This document shows positions 25,415-35,039 of a DNA stretch of 64,000 nt, one piece after another. The position numbers and the translations under genes were made by a program. The DNA is taken from the NCBI GenBank assembly GCA_030813035.1, contig JAUSTV010000002.1; one strand, 5' to 3'. A model generated the notes under the pieces. The model ran no database searches, was not told where the DNA came from, and saw only the letters and a list, made by a program, of their open reading frames with translations. Every line of letters begins with the position of its first letter. Position 1 is the first letter of the stretch. This stretch comes from Bacillus_BA fengqiuensis (lineage in GTDB: Bacteria; Bacillota; Bacilli; Bacillales; Bacillaceae_H).

Positions 25415-25435
25415 CAAGATAAGGAGGATTATTCG

Positions 25436-26443
25436 ATGAATCCACTCGTTTTTGCAGAAGGTCGTCCGTTGGACTTCGTAGCAGTTGGACGCTTATGCAT
25501 CGATTTGAATGCCAATGAAACACAACGCCCGATGGAAGAAACAAAAACGTTTACGAAGTATGTAGGAGGTTCTCCTGCCAACATTGCAATTGGAACGGCA
25601 CGTCTTGGACTAAAGACAGGCTTTATCGGAAAGGTATCCGATGATCAAATGGGCCGTTTTATTACCCAATACTTACAAGAGAACAATATTGACACGGATA
25701 ATATTTTAATAGATCGAACAGGCGCAGTAACGGGATTGGCTTTTACAGAAATCAAGAGTCCTACAGATTGCAGCATTTTGATGTATCGCGACAATGTGGC
25801 GGATTTGAAGCTTGAGCCGACAGAAGTATCAGAAGAGTATATTAAACAATCAAAAGCTCTCTTAATTTCAGGAACAGCTTTAGCAAAAAGTCCTTCTAGA
25901 GAAGCAGTATTTTTAGCGCTAGAGTATGCGAGAAAACATAGTGTCGTTGTGTTTTTTGATATCGACTACCGTCCTTATACGTGGGAATCCGAGGCAGAGA
26001 CAGCTGTTTACTATAATTTGGCAGCCGAAAAATGCGACGTCATCATCGGAACGCGTGAAGAGTTTGACATGATGGAAAAACTTTTGAACTATGAGAAATC
26101 CGATGACAAGGTAACAGCAGAAAGATGGTTTTCCTACCACGCTAAAATTGTCGTCATTAAACACGGCGGCGATGGATCCATCGCTTACACAAGAGATGGA
26201 CAATCCCACCAGGGCGGCATTTTTAGGACAAAAGTATTGAAAACATTCGGTGCAGGCGATTCTTATGCGTCAGCTTTCATTTACGGGTTAATGAAAGGGC
26301 TTCCGATTCACGAGGCAATGAGATTTGGAGGCGCATCTGCTTCGATCGTTATTTCGAAGCATAGCTGCTCTGACGCGATGCCGACAGTCGAGGAAATTAA
26401 AAGCTTCATGGAAACAGCAGAGGAAGTTTTACAAAAAGCTTAA
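25436..26443 (+). CDS. iolC: 5-dehydro-2-deoxygluconokinase
   Basis: Phosphorylates 2-deoxy-5-keto-D-gluconate. It is a PfkB/ribokinase-fold protein of 335 residues with GGSPANIAIGTARLGLKTGF and the ATP/anion-hole motif KTFGAGDSYASAFIYGL. I choose ATG 25436, 7 bases after AAGGAGG, giving MNPLVFAEGRPLDFVAVGR. The longer frame from 25394 would overlap an operator box and has no ribosome site. It starts the second inositol operon (iolC-iolA). Confidence 0.93.
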   Translation: MNPLVFAEGRPLDFVAVGRLCIDLNANETQRPMEETKTFTKYVGGSPANIAIGTARLGLKTGFIGKVSDDQMGRFITQYLQENNIDTDNILIDRTGAVTGLAFTEIKSPTDCSILMYRDNVADLKLEPTEVSEEYIKQSKALLISGTALAKSPSREAVFLALEYARKHSVVVFFDIDYRPYTWESEAETAVYYNLAAEKCDVIIGTREEFDMMEKLLNYEKSDDKVTAERWFSYHAKIVVIKHGGDGSIAYTRDGQSHQGGIFRTKVLKTFGAGDSYASAFIYGLMKGLPIHEAMRFGGASASIVISKHSCSDAMPTVEEIKSFMETAEEVLQKA

Positions 26444-26569
26444 TAGAAAAATAGAATGGGTAATTAAAGTGATTGTTCAATTAGTTGATAGAACATTGAT
26501 TTTATACGCCGCACATACTTCAGAATTAGAGCCTTACCAATATTAGACGATGTAAAGGAGAGATTTCTT

Positions 26570-28027
26570 ATGACACAAACAGCGGTACAAACAGTGAAAA
26601 ACTATATTAACGGTGAATGGGTAGACGCATTGACAACGAAAACAGAACCTGTTTATAACCCGGCAACAGGCGAAGTGATCGCAGAAGTTCCTCTTTCCAC
26701 AAAAGAAGATGTAGACAAAGCGGTACAAGCAGCGGACGAAGCGTTTCAAACATGGTCCCAAGTTGCAGTTCCAAAACGCGCTCGTATTCTCTTTAAATAT
26801 CAACAATTGTTAGTTGATAACTGGGATGAACTTGCTCGATTAGTTACCATTGAAAACGGCAAAAGCTTCAGCGAAGCGCAGGGTGAAGTGCTGCGCGGGA
26901 TTGAGTGTGTGGAGTTTGCGGCTGGCGCTCCAACGTTAATGATGGGCAAACAACTTCCGGATATCGCGACAAACATGGAGTCCGGTATGTATCGTTACCC
27001 GATCGGAGTAGTAGGAGGAATTACTCCATTCAACTTCCCGATGATGGTGCCTTGCTGGATGTTCCCGCTAGCGATTGCATGCGGTAATACTTTTGTGTTA
27101 AAACCATCTGAGCGCACTCCGCTTTTAGCAAACCGTCTTGTAGAGTTGGCGGAAGAAGCAGGCGTACCAAAAGGGGTATTAAGTATCGTACACGGTGCCC
27201 ATGATGTCGTAAACGGACTGCTTGAGCACAAACTGGTTAAAGCGATTTCCTTCGTCGGTTCACAGCCTGTAGCAGAATACGTGTACAAAAAAGGAACAGA
27301 GAACTTAAAGCGCGTTCAAGCATTAGCGGGTGCGAAAAACCACTCCATCGTGTTAAATGACGCAGACCTTAACGACGCTGCGACTCAAATTACAAGTTCG
27401 GCATTCGGTTCTGCCGGCGAGCGCTGCATGGCTGCCTCTGTTGTCACGGTTCAAGAAGAGGTAGCAGATGCGTTAATCGAAAAGTTGGTAGAGCAAGCTA
27501 ACAACATGCAAATCGGCAACGGATTGGAAGAAAACGTGTTCTTAGGACCAGTAATCCGTGACGACCATAAAGAGCGTACATTAGGCTACATTGAATCAGG
27601 TGTTCAAGAAGGAGCCCGCCTGGTTCGTGACGGAAGAAAAGATGCAGCCGTAAAAGGAGAAGGTTACTTTGTTGGACCAACGATCTTTGATGAAGTAACA
27701 CAAGAAATGAAAATTTGGCAAGATGAAATCTTCGCGCCGGTTTTATCGGTGGTTCGCGTGAAAGATTTGTCAGAAGCAATTGAGGTTGCTAACAGTTCAC
27801 GTTTTGCAAATGGTGCGTGCCTCTTTACGAAAGATGGCGGAAGCGTGCGTCAATTCCGTGAAACAATCCACTCTGGTATGTTAGGCGTCAATGTCGGCGT
27901 TCCAGCACCGATGGCATTCTTCCCATTCTCTGGCTGGAAAGATTCTTTCTACGGTGACCTTCATGCGAATGGTACAGACGGAGTGGAGTTCTACACAAGA
28001 AAGAAAATGGTAACAGCTCGCTGGTAA
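26570..28027 (+). CDS. iolA: Methylmalonate-semialdehyde dehydrogenase
   Basis: CoA-dependent, NAD-dependent aldehyde dehydrogenase that turns malonate semialdehyde (from inositol) into acetyl-CoA and CO2. The 485-residue length is typical. GGITPFNFPMMVPCWMFP, SFVGSQPVAEYVYKKG and the catalytic cysteine in GSAGERCMAASVV mark the MmsA group, whose NFPMMVPCWMFP block separates it from other aldehyde dehydrogenases. AAAGGAGAGATTTCTT precedes the ATG. It lies 126 bases after iolC and ends at a strong hairpin. Confidence 0.95.
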   Translation: MTQTAVQTVKNYINGEWVDALTTKTEPVYNPATGEVIAEVPLSTKEDVDKAVQAADEAFQTWSQVAVPKRARILFKYQQLLVDNWDELARLVTIENGKSFSEAQGEVLRGIECVEFAAGAPTLMMGKQLPDIATNMESGMYRYPIGVVGGITPFNFPMMVPCWMFPLAIACGNTFVLKPSERTPLLANRLVELAEEAGVPKGVLSIVHGAHDVVNGLLEHKLVKAISFVGSQPVAEYVYKKGTENLKRVQALAGAKNHSIVLNDADLNDAATQITSSAFGSAGERCMAASVVTVQEEVADALIEKLVEQANNMQIGNGLEENVFLGPVIRDDHKERTLGYIESGVQEGARLVRDGRKDAAVKGEGYFVGPTIFDEVTQEMKIWQDEIFAPVLSVVRVKDLSEAIEVANSSRFANGACLFTKDGGSVRQFRETIHSGMLGVNVGVPAPMAFFPFSGWKDSFYGDLHANGTDGVEFYTRKKMVTARW

Positions 28028-28040
28028 TATAGATCGATTT

Positions 28041-28083
28041 AGAAAATTTGATATGACCAAAGAACGGCCATATCAAATTTTCT
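28041..28083. terminator. Long hairpin after iolA
   Basis: AGAAAATTTGATATG ... CATATCAAATTTTCT, a 15-bp perfect stem 13 bases after the stop codon. T-rich in the descending arm; likely terminator. Confidence 0.7.
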
Positions 28084-28085
28084 AG

Positions 28086-28556
28086 ACCTAGGCGGCTGCC
28101 CGCCCCCCTTGCGGGGTTGGCGTCATCCGCCTAGGTGAACCCTTAAGGGACGATTCAAGCTGCCCGGATAACCAATTGTGGTACCTTCCGATGAGAGGAA
28201 GATGTGTCGAGTTATTATGTGGAATATATGCATAACTCATTTAGCATGAAGAATCAACCATGCTAAATGAGTTACGTATAAGCAGTGGGCAAGAGCCCTG
28301 GCTGGTTTCTTGCCCACTGCTTATACGCAAAGCTTTATGAATTTACTTAACTGGAAATACAGAAAAAACTGGGGCAGGTCAAAAGGAATTAGTAGATTCA
28401 CCAAGATGGGAAAGTGAAGGGTGGGACTTCATGCTTTCAATCCTTCATTTATATCTTATTTTTACATAAAAAGGTAATCACTTAATCACTTAATCACTTA
28501 ATCTTAATAGATGGTAATACGAGAAAACAAGGCGAATAGGAAGGCGGCGGTAAGCA
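28086..28556. other. Hairpin-rich gap between iolA and iolD
   Basis: About 470 bases with no gene. It holds three further long inverted repeats: 28086-28136 (ACCTAGGCGG/CCGCCTAGGT with a GC-rich imperfect interior), 28234-28273 (AACTCATTTAGCATG stem, 15 bp) and 28275-28327 (20-bp stem around GTATAAGCAGTGGGCAAGA). A direct repeat AATCACTT occurs three times at 28477-28500. No clear promoter box or GCGC operator was seen before iolD. Confidence 0.6.
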
Positions 28557-30491
28557 ATGAAAACAATCAGAATGACGACGGCGCAAGCGCTGATAAAGTT
28601 TTTGAATCAACAATATGTGGAGTTTGACGGAAAACAAGAAAAATTTATTAAAGGCATTTTTACGATCTTTGGCCATGGAAATGTCGTCGGGCTTGGTCAG
28701 GCGCTGGAAGAGGATGCGGGAGAACTTGAAGTATTTCAGGGACGAAACGAGCAGGGGATGGCTCAGGCGGCTGTCGCTTTTGCGAAGCAAAAGCACCGCA
28801 AGCAAATTATGGCATGTACGGCTTCAGTCGGGCCAGGTTCAGCCAATATGGTGACAGCTGCAGCGACGGCTTCTGCCAACAACATCCCGGTATTGTTATT
28901 GCCTGGTGATGTATTTGCGACAAGACAGCCTGATCCTGTCCTTCAGCAGATTGAACATACTCATGATCTATCAATCTCGACGAACGATGCGTTTCGTGCC
29001 GTCAGTAAGTATTGGGACCGTGTCAATCGTCCGGAACAATTGATGACAGCGATGATTAATGCGATGCGCGTCTTGACGAACCCGGCTGATACAGGTGCTG
29101 TTACAGTTTGCCTGCCACAAGATGTCCAGGGGGAGGCGTGGGATTTCCCGGAATATTTCTTCCAAAAACGCGTTCACCGCATCGAGCGCCGCGTACCGAC
29201 ACAGGACAGCTTAGCGGATGCCGTGGAGCTTATTAAAGAAAAGAAAAAACCGATTATCATTTGCGGCGGCGGTGTGCGCTACTCAGAAGCAGCAGAGGCG
29301 TTAAAGCAATTTTCGGAAGCTTTCCATATTCCTTTTGGGGAAACACAGGCTGGAAAAAGTGCGATCGAAAGCAATCATCGCTATAACCTTGGCGGCATCG
29401 GTGTTACAGGCAACTTAGCGGCCAACACGATTGCGAAAGAAGCAGACCTTGTCATTGGTGTAGGAACGCGATTTACTGACTTTACGACAGCATCAAAACA
29501 ACTATTCCAAAATGAAGAAGTGGATTTCTTAACGATCAATGTCTCCGAATTTCATGCGAGTAAGCTCGATGCGGTAAAAATTGTAGCGGATGCCAAGGAA
29601 GCTCTCATTGCCTTAGGAAGAGAATTGGAGGCTGTTGGCTATCAATCTGGTTATACAACAGAAATCGCGTCTGCTAAGGATGCGTGGGAATCAGAACTAG
29701 AACGCCTGCACAGCATCCGGTATACGGAGCAGGGCTTTACACCTGAAGTGGCCGGTCATCTTGACGCGGCATTAGCGGAATACTCGGAAGTATTGGGTAC
29801 ACAGTTAGCTCAAACGGAAGTGATTGGTGAAGTCAACAAATTGATTGATGAAGATTCGGTCATTATTGGGGCGGCGGGAAGTCTGCCGGGTGACCTGCAG
29901 CGGATGTGGGTGTCCCGCAAACCGAACACGTATCATATGGAATACGGCTACTCTTGTATGGGCTACGAGGTGTCAGGTGCGCTTGGCGTGAAACTGGCCG
30001 AGCCGGATAAAGAAGTATATGCGCTGGTCGGGGATGGCAGCTACCAAATGCTTCATTCAGAGCTAGTGACAAGCCTTCAAGAGGGAAAGAAGATCAATAT
30101 TGTCCTTTTTGATAACTCTGGTTTCGGCTGCATCAATAACTTGCAAATGGGCAACGGAATGGGCAGTTTCGGTACGGAGTTCCGTTACCGCAATCAAGAG
30201 ACAGGTCAATTAAACGGGAACATCATGAAAATTGATTTTGCGGCAAATGCGGCTGGTTATGGTGCAAAAACATACCGCGTTTCAACCATTTCAGAATTAA
30301 AAACGGCAATCGAGGATGCGAAAAAACAAAACGTGTCGACGTTAATCGATATTAAAGTGCTCCCTAAAACAATGACAAACGGCTATGATTCTTGGTGGCA
30401 TGTAGGAGTGGCGGAAGTAGCCTCCAGTGAAAAGATACAATCAGCCTATCAGGATAAAGAAAGTAATTTACAGAAAGCAAGACGTTATTAA
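28557..30491 (+). CDS. iolD: 3D-(3,5/4)-trihydroxycyclohexane-1,2-dione hydrolase
   Basis: ThDP-dependent ring-opening enzyme of inositol catabolism, yielding 5-deoxy-D-glucuronate. The 644-residue length is normal. The catalytic glutamate lies in FQGRNEQGMAQAAVAF (~67). The ThDP/Mg motif is ALVGDGSYQMLHSELVTS through FDNSGFGCINN. The acetolactate-synthase-like three-domain plan is evident. The ribosome site is an AGGAAGG-type sequence 12 bases or so before the ATG. A hairpin follows the gene, so iolD may be its own unit. Confidence 0.95.
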   Translation: MKTIRMTTAQALIKFLNQQYVEFDGKQEKFIKGIFTIFGHGNVVGLGQALEEDAGELEVFQGRNEQGMAQAAVAFAKQKHRKQIMACTASVGPGSANMVTAAATASANNIPVLLLPGDVFATRQPDPVLQQIEHTHDLSISTNDAFRAVSKYWDRVNRPEQLMTAMINAMRVLTNPADTGAVTVCLPQDVQGEAWDFPEYFFQKRVHRIERRVPTQDSLADAVELIKEKKKPIIICGGGVRYSEAAEALKQFSEAFHIPFGETQAGKSAIESNHRYNLGGIGVTGNLAANTIAKEADLVIGVGTRFTDFTTASKQLFQNEEVDFLTINVSEFHASKLDAVKIVADAKEALIALGRELEAVGYQSGYTTEIASAKDAWESELERLHSIRYTEQGFTPEVAGHLDAALAEYSEVLGTQLAQTEVIGEVNKLIDEDSVIIGAAGSLPGDLQRMWVSRKPNTYHMEYGYSCMGYEVSGALGVKLAEPDKEVYALVGDGSYQMLHSELVTSLQEGKKINIVLFDNSGFGCINNLQMGNGMGSFGTEFRYRNQETGQLNGNIMKIDFAANAAGYGAKTYRVSTISELKTAIEDAKKQNVSTLIDIKVLPKTMTNGYDSWWHVGVAEVASSEKIQSAYQDKESNLQKARRY

Positions 30492-30507
30492 ACACGGCTG
30501 TAAAGTA

Positions 30508-30543
30508 GTTTTCTGGAACGGGCTTCACCGTTCCAGAAAACTT
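30508..30543 (+). terminator. Hairpin after iolD
   Basis: GTTTTCTGGAACGG, short loop, CCGTTCCAGAAAAC; no clean T-tract, so partial termination is possible. Confidence 0.6.
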
Positions 30544-30633
30544 ACGAAATGGGCCTTTCCTCCCCTATACCCCCTAAAAAGCATTACCGGGAAGGCTCAT
30601 TTGGTAAGTGCATTTTCGAGAAGCCTATTAGGA

Positions 30634-30687
30634 TAAAGAAAACTTCCAGCAGTGGGGACCTTCCTGCCCGTTAATGCGGGGCGAAAT
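30634..30687 (+). repeat. Dispersed GCCCGTTAATGCGGG element
   Basis: AAGAAAACTTCCAGCAGTGG, GGACCTTCCTGCCCGTTAAT, GCGGGGCGAAAT. It lies 40 bases before the iolE start, in the leader of that gene. Confidence 0.65.
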
Positions 30688-30727
30688 GAAAGCCTTTTCG
30701 ATTATCAGATAGAGGAGAGATGGAGAA

Positions 30728-31624
30728 ATGTTTAGAGAAAATGCGATCAAGCTTGGCATCGCGCCAATTGCTTGGACAAATGACGATATGCCGGAATTGG
30801 GTGGAGAGAATACATTTGAACAATGTATTAGTGAGATGGCACTGGCTGGATTTACGGGAAGCGAGGTAGGCAATAAATATCCTCGAGATACAGCGGTATT
30901 GAAAAAGGCGTTAGCTTTGAGAAACATCGAAATTGCAAGTGCATGGTTTAGTACATTTCTTACAACGAAGCCGTTGGAAGAAACTGTTCAGCCTTTCATT
31001 GAGCATCGGGATTTCCTGTATGAAATGGGTGCGAAAGTGATTGTTGTATCCGAACAAGGACACAGCATACAAGGATTAATGGATGTCCCATTATTCAAAG
31101 AAAAGCCGGTTTTTACAGAAGAAGAGTGGACGAAGCTTGCTGAAGGATTAAATTACCTAGGCCAATTAGCTGCAGAGAAGAACATGAAAATTGTGTATCA
31201 TCACCATATGGGAACGGGTGTCCAAACAACAGAAGAGATTGAAAAGTTAATGAAGATGACAGACCCTCAGCTTGTTTCATTGCTTTTTGATACAGGGCAT
31301 CTTGTCTTCTCCGGAGAAAATCCAATCTATATTTTGAAAAAATACTTGTCTCGCATTAAGCATGTCCATTTAAAAGATATTCGCGGGGAAGTCGTAGATC
31401 GAGTAAAAGAGAACAATTTAAGTTTTTTACAGGCTGTGAAAGAGGGCGCATTTACAGTGCCTGGAGATGGTATAATTGAATTTGACGAAATTTTCTTGAT
31501 ATTATCGAACTCTGACTATGAAGGCTGGTTCGTTGTGGAGGCTGAACAGGATCCTGCATTAGCGAATCCGTTTGAATATGCTGTGAAAGCACGCCAATAT
31601 ATAAAAGAAAAAAGCGGTCTTTAA
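30728..31624 (+). CDS. iolE: Inosose dehydratase
   Basis: Dehydrates scyllo-inosose in the second step of inositol catabolism. It is a 298-residue TIM-barrel (AP endonuclease 2-like) protein. Typical blocks are LGIAPIAWTNDDMPELGGEN at the N-terminus, VYHHHMGTGVQT near 158, LLFDTGHLVFSGENP and the C-terminal GWFVVEAEQDP. Metal ligands (E, D, H, E) appear to be in place. GAGGAGAGATGGAGAA precedes the ATG. It probably forms an operon with the dehydrogenase 60 bases downstream. Confidence 0.94.
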   Translation: MFRENAIKLGIAPIAWTNDDMPELGGENTFEQCISEMALAGFTGSEVGNKYPRDTAVLKKALALRNIEIASAWFSTFLTTKPLEETVQPFIEHRDFLYEMGAKVIVVSEQGHSIQGLMDVPLFKEKPVFTEEEWTKLAEGLNYLGQLAAEKNMKIVYHHHMGTGVQTTEEIEKLMKMTDPQLVSLLFDTGHLVFSGENPIYILKKYLSRIKHVHLKDIRGEVVDRVKENNLSFLQAVKEGAFTVPGDGIIEFDEIFLILSNSDYEGWFVVEAEQDPALANPFEYAVKARQYIKEKSGL

Positions 31625-31686
31625 TACATCTGAAGAAAGCCCTTACATAAAGTTGGACGCTTGTATAATAGAGAGGGGATATATAA

Positions 31687-32736
31687 ATGAAAAAAGTGAG
31701 AGTTGGGATTGTAGGATTAGGTCGTTTAGGCAGACAACATGCTGAAAACCTGGCATTTCGCATCCGTAATTGTGAATTGCATGCCGTGTGCAGCGTTAGT
31801 AACGCAGAAATAGAAGAAGCACAAAGAGAATGGGGAATTCCTTACGGCTATACCAATTATGATGAAATGCTGGAGAATAAAGAGTTAGATGCCATTTTCA
31901 TCGCTTCCCCATCTGGCTTTCATTGTGAACAGATTGAAAAAGCATTGGAGAAAGGATTCCACGTCTTTACTGAAAAACCGCTTGGGTTGTATGTAGACGA
32001 GGTAATTCGCGTAAAAGAGGCGGTTGAAAAGCATCCTTCTCAAGTATTCATGGTTGGATTTATGCGCCGTTACGACAAATCTTATGTATATGCAAAGAAA
32101 AAAATTGAAGAAGGCGCGATTGGTGAACCGGTCTTAATTCGTTGTTACGGCTTGGATCCTGCCAAAGCAATTGACGGTTTTATGAAATTCGCTAAAAAGA
32201 ATTACAGCGGTGGTTTGTTTTTGGATATGGGCATCCATGACCTTGATCTTGCCAGATGGTATTTGCAATCCGAAGCAGACTCTGTATGGGCTATTGGAGG
32301 AGCATATGCTTATCCGGAATTTGATGACTTAAATGATGCAGAAACAGGTGCGGCCCTTGTGAAGTTTAAAAATAATACGATGGGAATCTTTGTGGCTGGC
32401 CGTAACTGTGCTCATGGCTATCATATTGAAACAGAAATTATTGGCACGAAGGGTTCGCTTCGCATTGGAACCGTACCGGAAAAAAATATGGTAACCGTCT
32501 TCGGGGAGCAGGGTGCAATCAAAGAATGCTCAGAAGGTTTTATTGAGAGATTTGAACAGGCCTATTTAACTGAAGTGGAAGAGTTTATTCAATGTATTTT
32601 GGAACAGCGCCAGCCAAAAGTGACGGTAGATGACGGAGTTCAATCCACGATTCTTGGATACGCTTGCAAGGAGTCATTTGAAACAGGACAGTTAATGAAA
32701 GTGGAGCTCCATCCCGCTTATGTAAAATCTACGTAA
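31687..32736 (+). CDS. Second inositol dehydrogenase (Gfo/Idh/MocA family)
   Basis: A 349-residue oxidoreductase. The Rossmann motif is VGIVGLGRLGRQHAENLA, the catalytic lysine lies in HVFTEKPLGLY, and LFLDMGIHDLDLARWYL carries the Asp/His pair. It is similar in plan to iolG but clearly a separate paralogue, like B. subtilis IolX/IolW/IdhA types that act on scyllo-inositol or other isomers. The isomer used cannot be told by reading. AGAGGGGATATATAA is the ribosome site. It follows iolE and precedes the polyol permease. Confidence 0.88.
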   Translation: MKKVRVGIVGLGRLGRQHAENLAFRIRNCELHAVCSVSNAEIEEAQREWGIPYGYTNYDEMLENKELDAIFIASPSGFHCEQIEKALEKGFHVFTEKPLGLYVDEVIRVKEAVEKHPSQVFMVGFMRRYDKSYVYAKKKIEEGAIGEPVLIRCYGLDPAKAIDGFMKFAKKNYSGGLFLDMGIHDLDLARWYLQSEADSVWAIGGAYAYPEFDDLNDAETGAALVKFKNNTMGIFVAGRNCAHGYHIETEIIGTKGSLRIGTVPEKNMVTVFGEQGAIKECSEGFIERFEQAYLTEVEEFIQCILEQRQPKVTVDDGVQSTILGYACKESFETGQLMKVELHPAYVKST

Positions 32737-32780
32737 ATCAACCGAGACAGAGAAGAGGCTGTCATATCGAATGATTTGCT

Positions 32781-32818
32781 CATAAGCGGCTGCATGAAGT
32801 TTAGCAGCCGCTTATATG
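32781..32818. repeat. Hairpin between dehydrogenase and permease
   Basis: CATAAGCGGCTGC ... GCAGCCGCTTATATG with a 10-base loop. The stem shares the ATAAGCxGnnGC style with the hairpin at 28275-28327. No T-tract. Confidence 0.55.
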
Positions 32819-32935
32819 AAGAGTTTATGTAAGAGGTGGGAACAGAGGCCTTTATACATAGGATAGGGAAAAAGGGTTCATGTTGAATATAAATCGAGTC
32901 TATATGGCAATAGGGATAAAACAGGTGGTGGAGAA

Positions 32936-34207
32936 ATGAATACTTACAATCCTAAGTATCCATTCATAGATAAAATGGGTATCCCATCGAATCTATTTTG
33001 GGGTTATATAGGTATTATTGTTTTTATGATCGGAGACGGTTTGGAGCAAGGCTGGCTGTCGCCATATCTGGTTGAGCAAGGTTTGACGATGGAAAAGTCA
33101 GCTTTTTTATTTACAGTCTATGGGGTTACTGTGTCTGTCTCTTCTTGGTTTTCCGGTGTGTTTGTTCAAAACTGGGGCCCAAGGAAAGCGATGACATATG
33201 GTTTGGTTTCTTTTATCATAGGATCGATTGCTTTTATCGCTATCGGAATTCCACAGATGAATTATTCTATATTGCTGCTGGGGTACGCCTTGAGAGGTTT
33301 TGGGTATCCATTATTTGCTTACTCATTCCTAGTGTGGGTTTCTTATCGAACTCCGCAAAATATGTTGGGAAGAGCTGTAGGCTGGTTCTGGTTTGTCTTT
33401 GAACTTGGACTGAGCGTAATTGGTGCCTTTTATTCTAGCTATGCAGTTACAGCTATTGGAGAAATTGCGACTTTATGGAGTGCGTTGGCATTTGTTGTTG
33501 TAGGTTCTATATTTGCTTTAATCGTCAACAAGGATAAATTTGAAGTGCAAAAAACGGCAAGCGACAGCAAAGTAAAGGAATTGCTTAAGGGGATTACCAT
33601 TGCCTTTGAAAATCCAAAAGTTGGTATTGGCGGAGTTGTTAAGATCATTAACTCAACGGCTAAATTTGGTTTTGTCATCTTTTTACCTACTTATATGACG
33701 AAGTTTGGCTTCTCCGTTAGTGAATGGCTCAAAATTTGGGGCACACTTTTCTTCGTAAACATTGTTTTTAACATTATTTTTGGAATTGTGGGAGATAAGC
33801 TGGGCTGGAAGAACACGATTATGTGGTTCGGAGGGGTAGGCTGCGGAATCGTCACACTTGCTTTTTATTATGTACCTCAACTGGTGGGATATAATTATTG
33901 GGCAATGCTGCTAGTAGCGTGCTGCTATGGAATTACGATGGCTGGCTATGTGCCTCTCACAGCGTTGGTGCCTTCCCTGGCGCCGGACAATAAGGGAGCA
34001 GCCATGTCTGTATTGAACCTTGGCTCCGGATTAGCTGCCTTTGTCGGACCATTAATTGTTACTTTATTTATCGGAAGCTTAGGGGTAGGCGGCGTAATGT
34101 GGATTTTTGCAGGTTTATATTTCTTTGGCGCTTTCTTAACCAAATTTCTTACGCTTCCAACAGCAAACGAAACGACAGAAGATCGATTATTAAGGCAAGC
34201 AAACTAG
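32936..34207 (+). CDS. MFS polyol permease (RbtT/CsbX type)
   Basis: A 423-residue, 12-segment major facilitator. The opening PFIDKMGIPSNLFWGYIGII and MIGDGLEQGWLSPYLVEQGL match the polyol permease group (ribitol/arabitol RbtT, DalT; B. subtilis CsbX). Its position at the end of the inositol genes suggests it carries an inositol isomer (inference). GGTGGTGGAGAA precedes the ATG. A terminator follows. Confidence 0.85.
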   Translation: MNTYNPKYPFIDKMGIPSNLFWGYIGIIVFMIGDGLEQGWLSPYLVEQGLTMEKSAFLFTVYGVTVSVSSWFSGVFVQNWGPRKAMTYGLVSFIIGSIAFIAIGIPQMNYSILLLGYALRGFGYPLFAYSFLVWVSYRTPQNMLGRAVGWFWFVFELGLSVIGAFYSSYAVTAIGEIATLWSALAFVVVGSIFALIVNKDKFEVQKTASDSKVKELLKGITIAFENPKVGIGGVVKIINSTAKFGFVIFLPTYMTKFGFSVSEWLKIWGTLFFVNIVFNIIFGIVGDKLGWKNTIMWFGGVGCGIVTLAFYYVPQLVGYNYWAMLLVACCYGITMAGYVPLTALVPSLAPDNKGAAMSVLNLGSGLAAFVGPLIVTLFIGSLGVGGVMWIFAGLYFFGAFLTKFLTLPTANETTEDRLLRQAN

Positions 34208-34255
34208 AATATAGACTATTTTAGCTGAAGATCAACTTAAAGAACATTGCATTAG

Positions 34256-34293
34256 AAAAGCCTTGGATTCTATGAAATCTCAGGCTTTTTTAA
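34256..34293 (+). terminator. Terminator after the polyol permease
   Basis: AAAAGCCTTGGA ... TCTCAGGCTTTTTT; imperfect stem with a good T-tract. Confidence 0.7.
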
Positions 34294-34639
34294 TTGCTGA
34301 TACCGTGTGTTATGTTAACTCAGTTTTCGAATCTTACAATGACACTAAAGAGAGCTGAGGCTATAAGTCCGGACTAATCTTTCTAGTGCCAACATAGTGT
34401 GAAATCTCAGGCTACTCAGGAAAAGGTAGCGGAAAATTAAGAAGCACGGATATAAAAATAGTCAACTAGCAAAAAAAACGATGAAACTCATGAAACAAGC
34501 AGCTATGAGTTATCTGGATGACCATAATGGGGATTCGTAAAATGAGAGTTTCAGAAAATATAATGTTAACGCTTGCAAAAAAGATTGACATTCCTATCTT
34601 CACCGATTATTCTAAAAATAACAAAAATTCAATATGAGC
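34294..34639. other. Gap before the glycine riboswitch
   Basis: About 345 bases. One frame from ~34394 to 34541 is open without a start (it reads KKHGYKNSQLAKKTMKLMKQ then AAMSYLDDHNGDS before TAA) and may be the end of a lost gene. No ribosome site supports it. The riboswitch promoter probably lies near 34560-34620, where TTGACA (34585-34590) is followed 17 bases on by TATTCT. Confidence 0.5.
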
Positions 34640-34821
34640 GGATGACGGTTGTGGGAGAGTGCAATGCGACAAGCCACCGAAGGAGCAAGTTCCAAAAAGA
34701 CCCTTGGAACAAATCTCTCAGGTAGATGGAACCACAACGGGACGCACCTCTGGAGAGCGCGTATACAGTAGTACGCCACCAAAGGGGAAGGCTCTATGAA
34801 AATAGAGTTAAACTCTCAGGT
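34640..34821 (+). promoter_or_regulatory. Tandem glycine riboswitch (gcvT type)
   Basis: Two glycine aptamers in series. The first spans ~34653-34735 (GGAGAGTGCAATGCGAC, GCCACCGAAGGAGCAA, AATCTCTCAGGTA). The second spans ~34751-34820 (GGAGAGCGCG, GCCACCAAAGGGG, AAACTCTCAGGTA). The conserved GCCACCGAAGG and CTCTCAGG signatures are in both. A terminator stem follows directly. This is the usual ON switch in Bacillus: glycine binding prevents termination. It controls glyA and the genes beyond. Confidence 0.93.
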
Positions 34822-34876
34822 AAAAGGACAGAGAAGGGTAGAGAACGCTACGCTACCCTTTTCTGTCCTTTTTTGC
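34822..34876 (+). terminator. Riboswitch expression-platform terminator
   Basis: AAAAGGACAGAGAAGGGTAG ... CTACCCTTTTCTGTCCTTTTTT: a ~19-bp stem with T-tract, starting immediately after the last CTCTCAGG of aptamer 2. Confidence 0.9.
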
Positions 34877-35039
34877 GTGCAAAAAAAGGTAGTTAAGCGT
34901 CTTGTCTCGCTACAGTTTTCTTGGAAAAGAAGGTCTGTAGTGAGAAAGAGATTTAGCATCTCCAGCTATGCTAAAATCTTCAAAATATGGTTTGATCCAA
35001 CAAAAGGAAGTCTGAACAAAATTAAGAGGAGGGGTATAA

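Noticed and set aside
34394..34541. Open frame KKHGYKNSQLAKKTMK before the glycine riboswitch
   Set aside because: No start codon with a ribosome site and no recognised family; noted only as possible remnant in the gap description.
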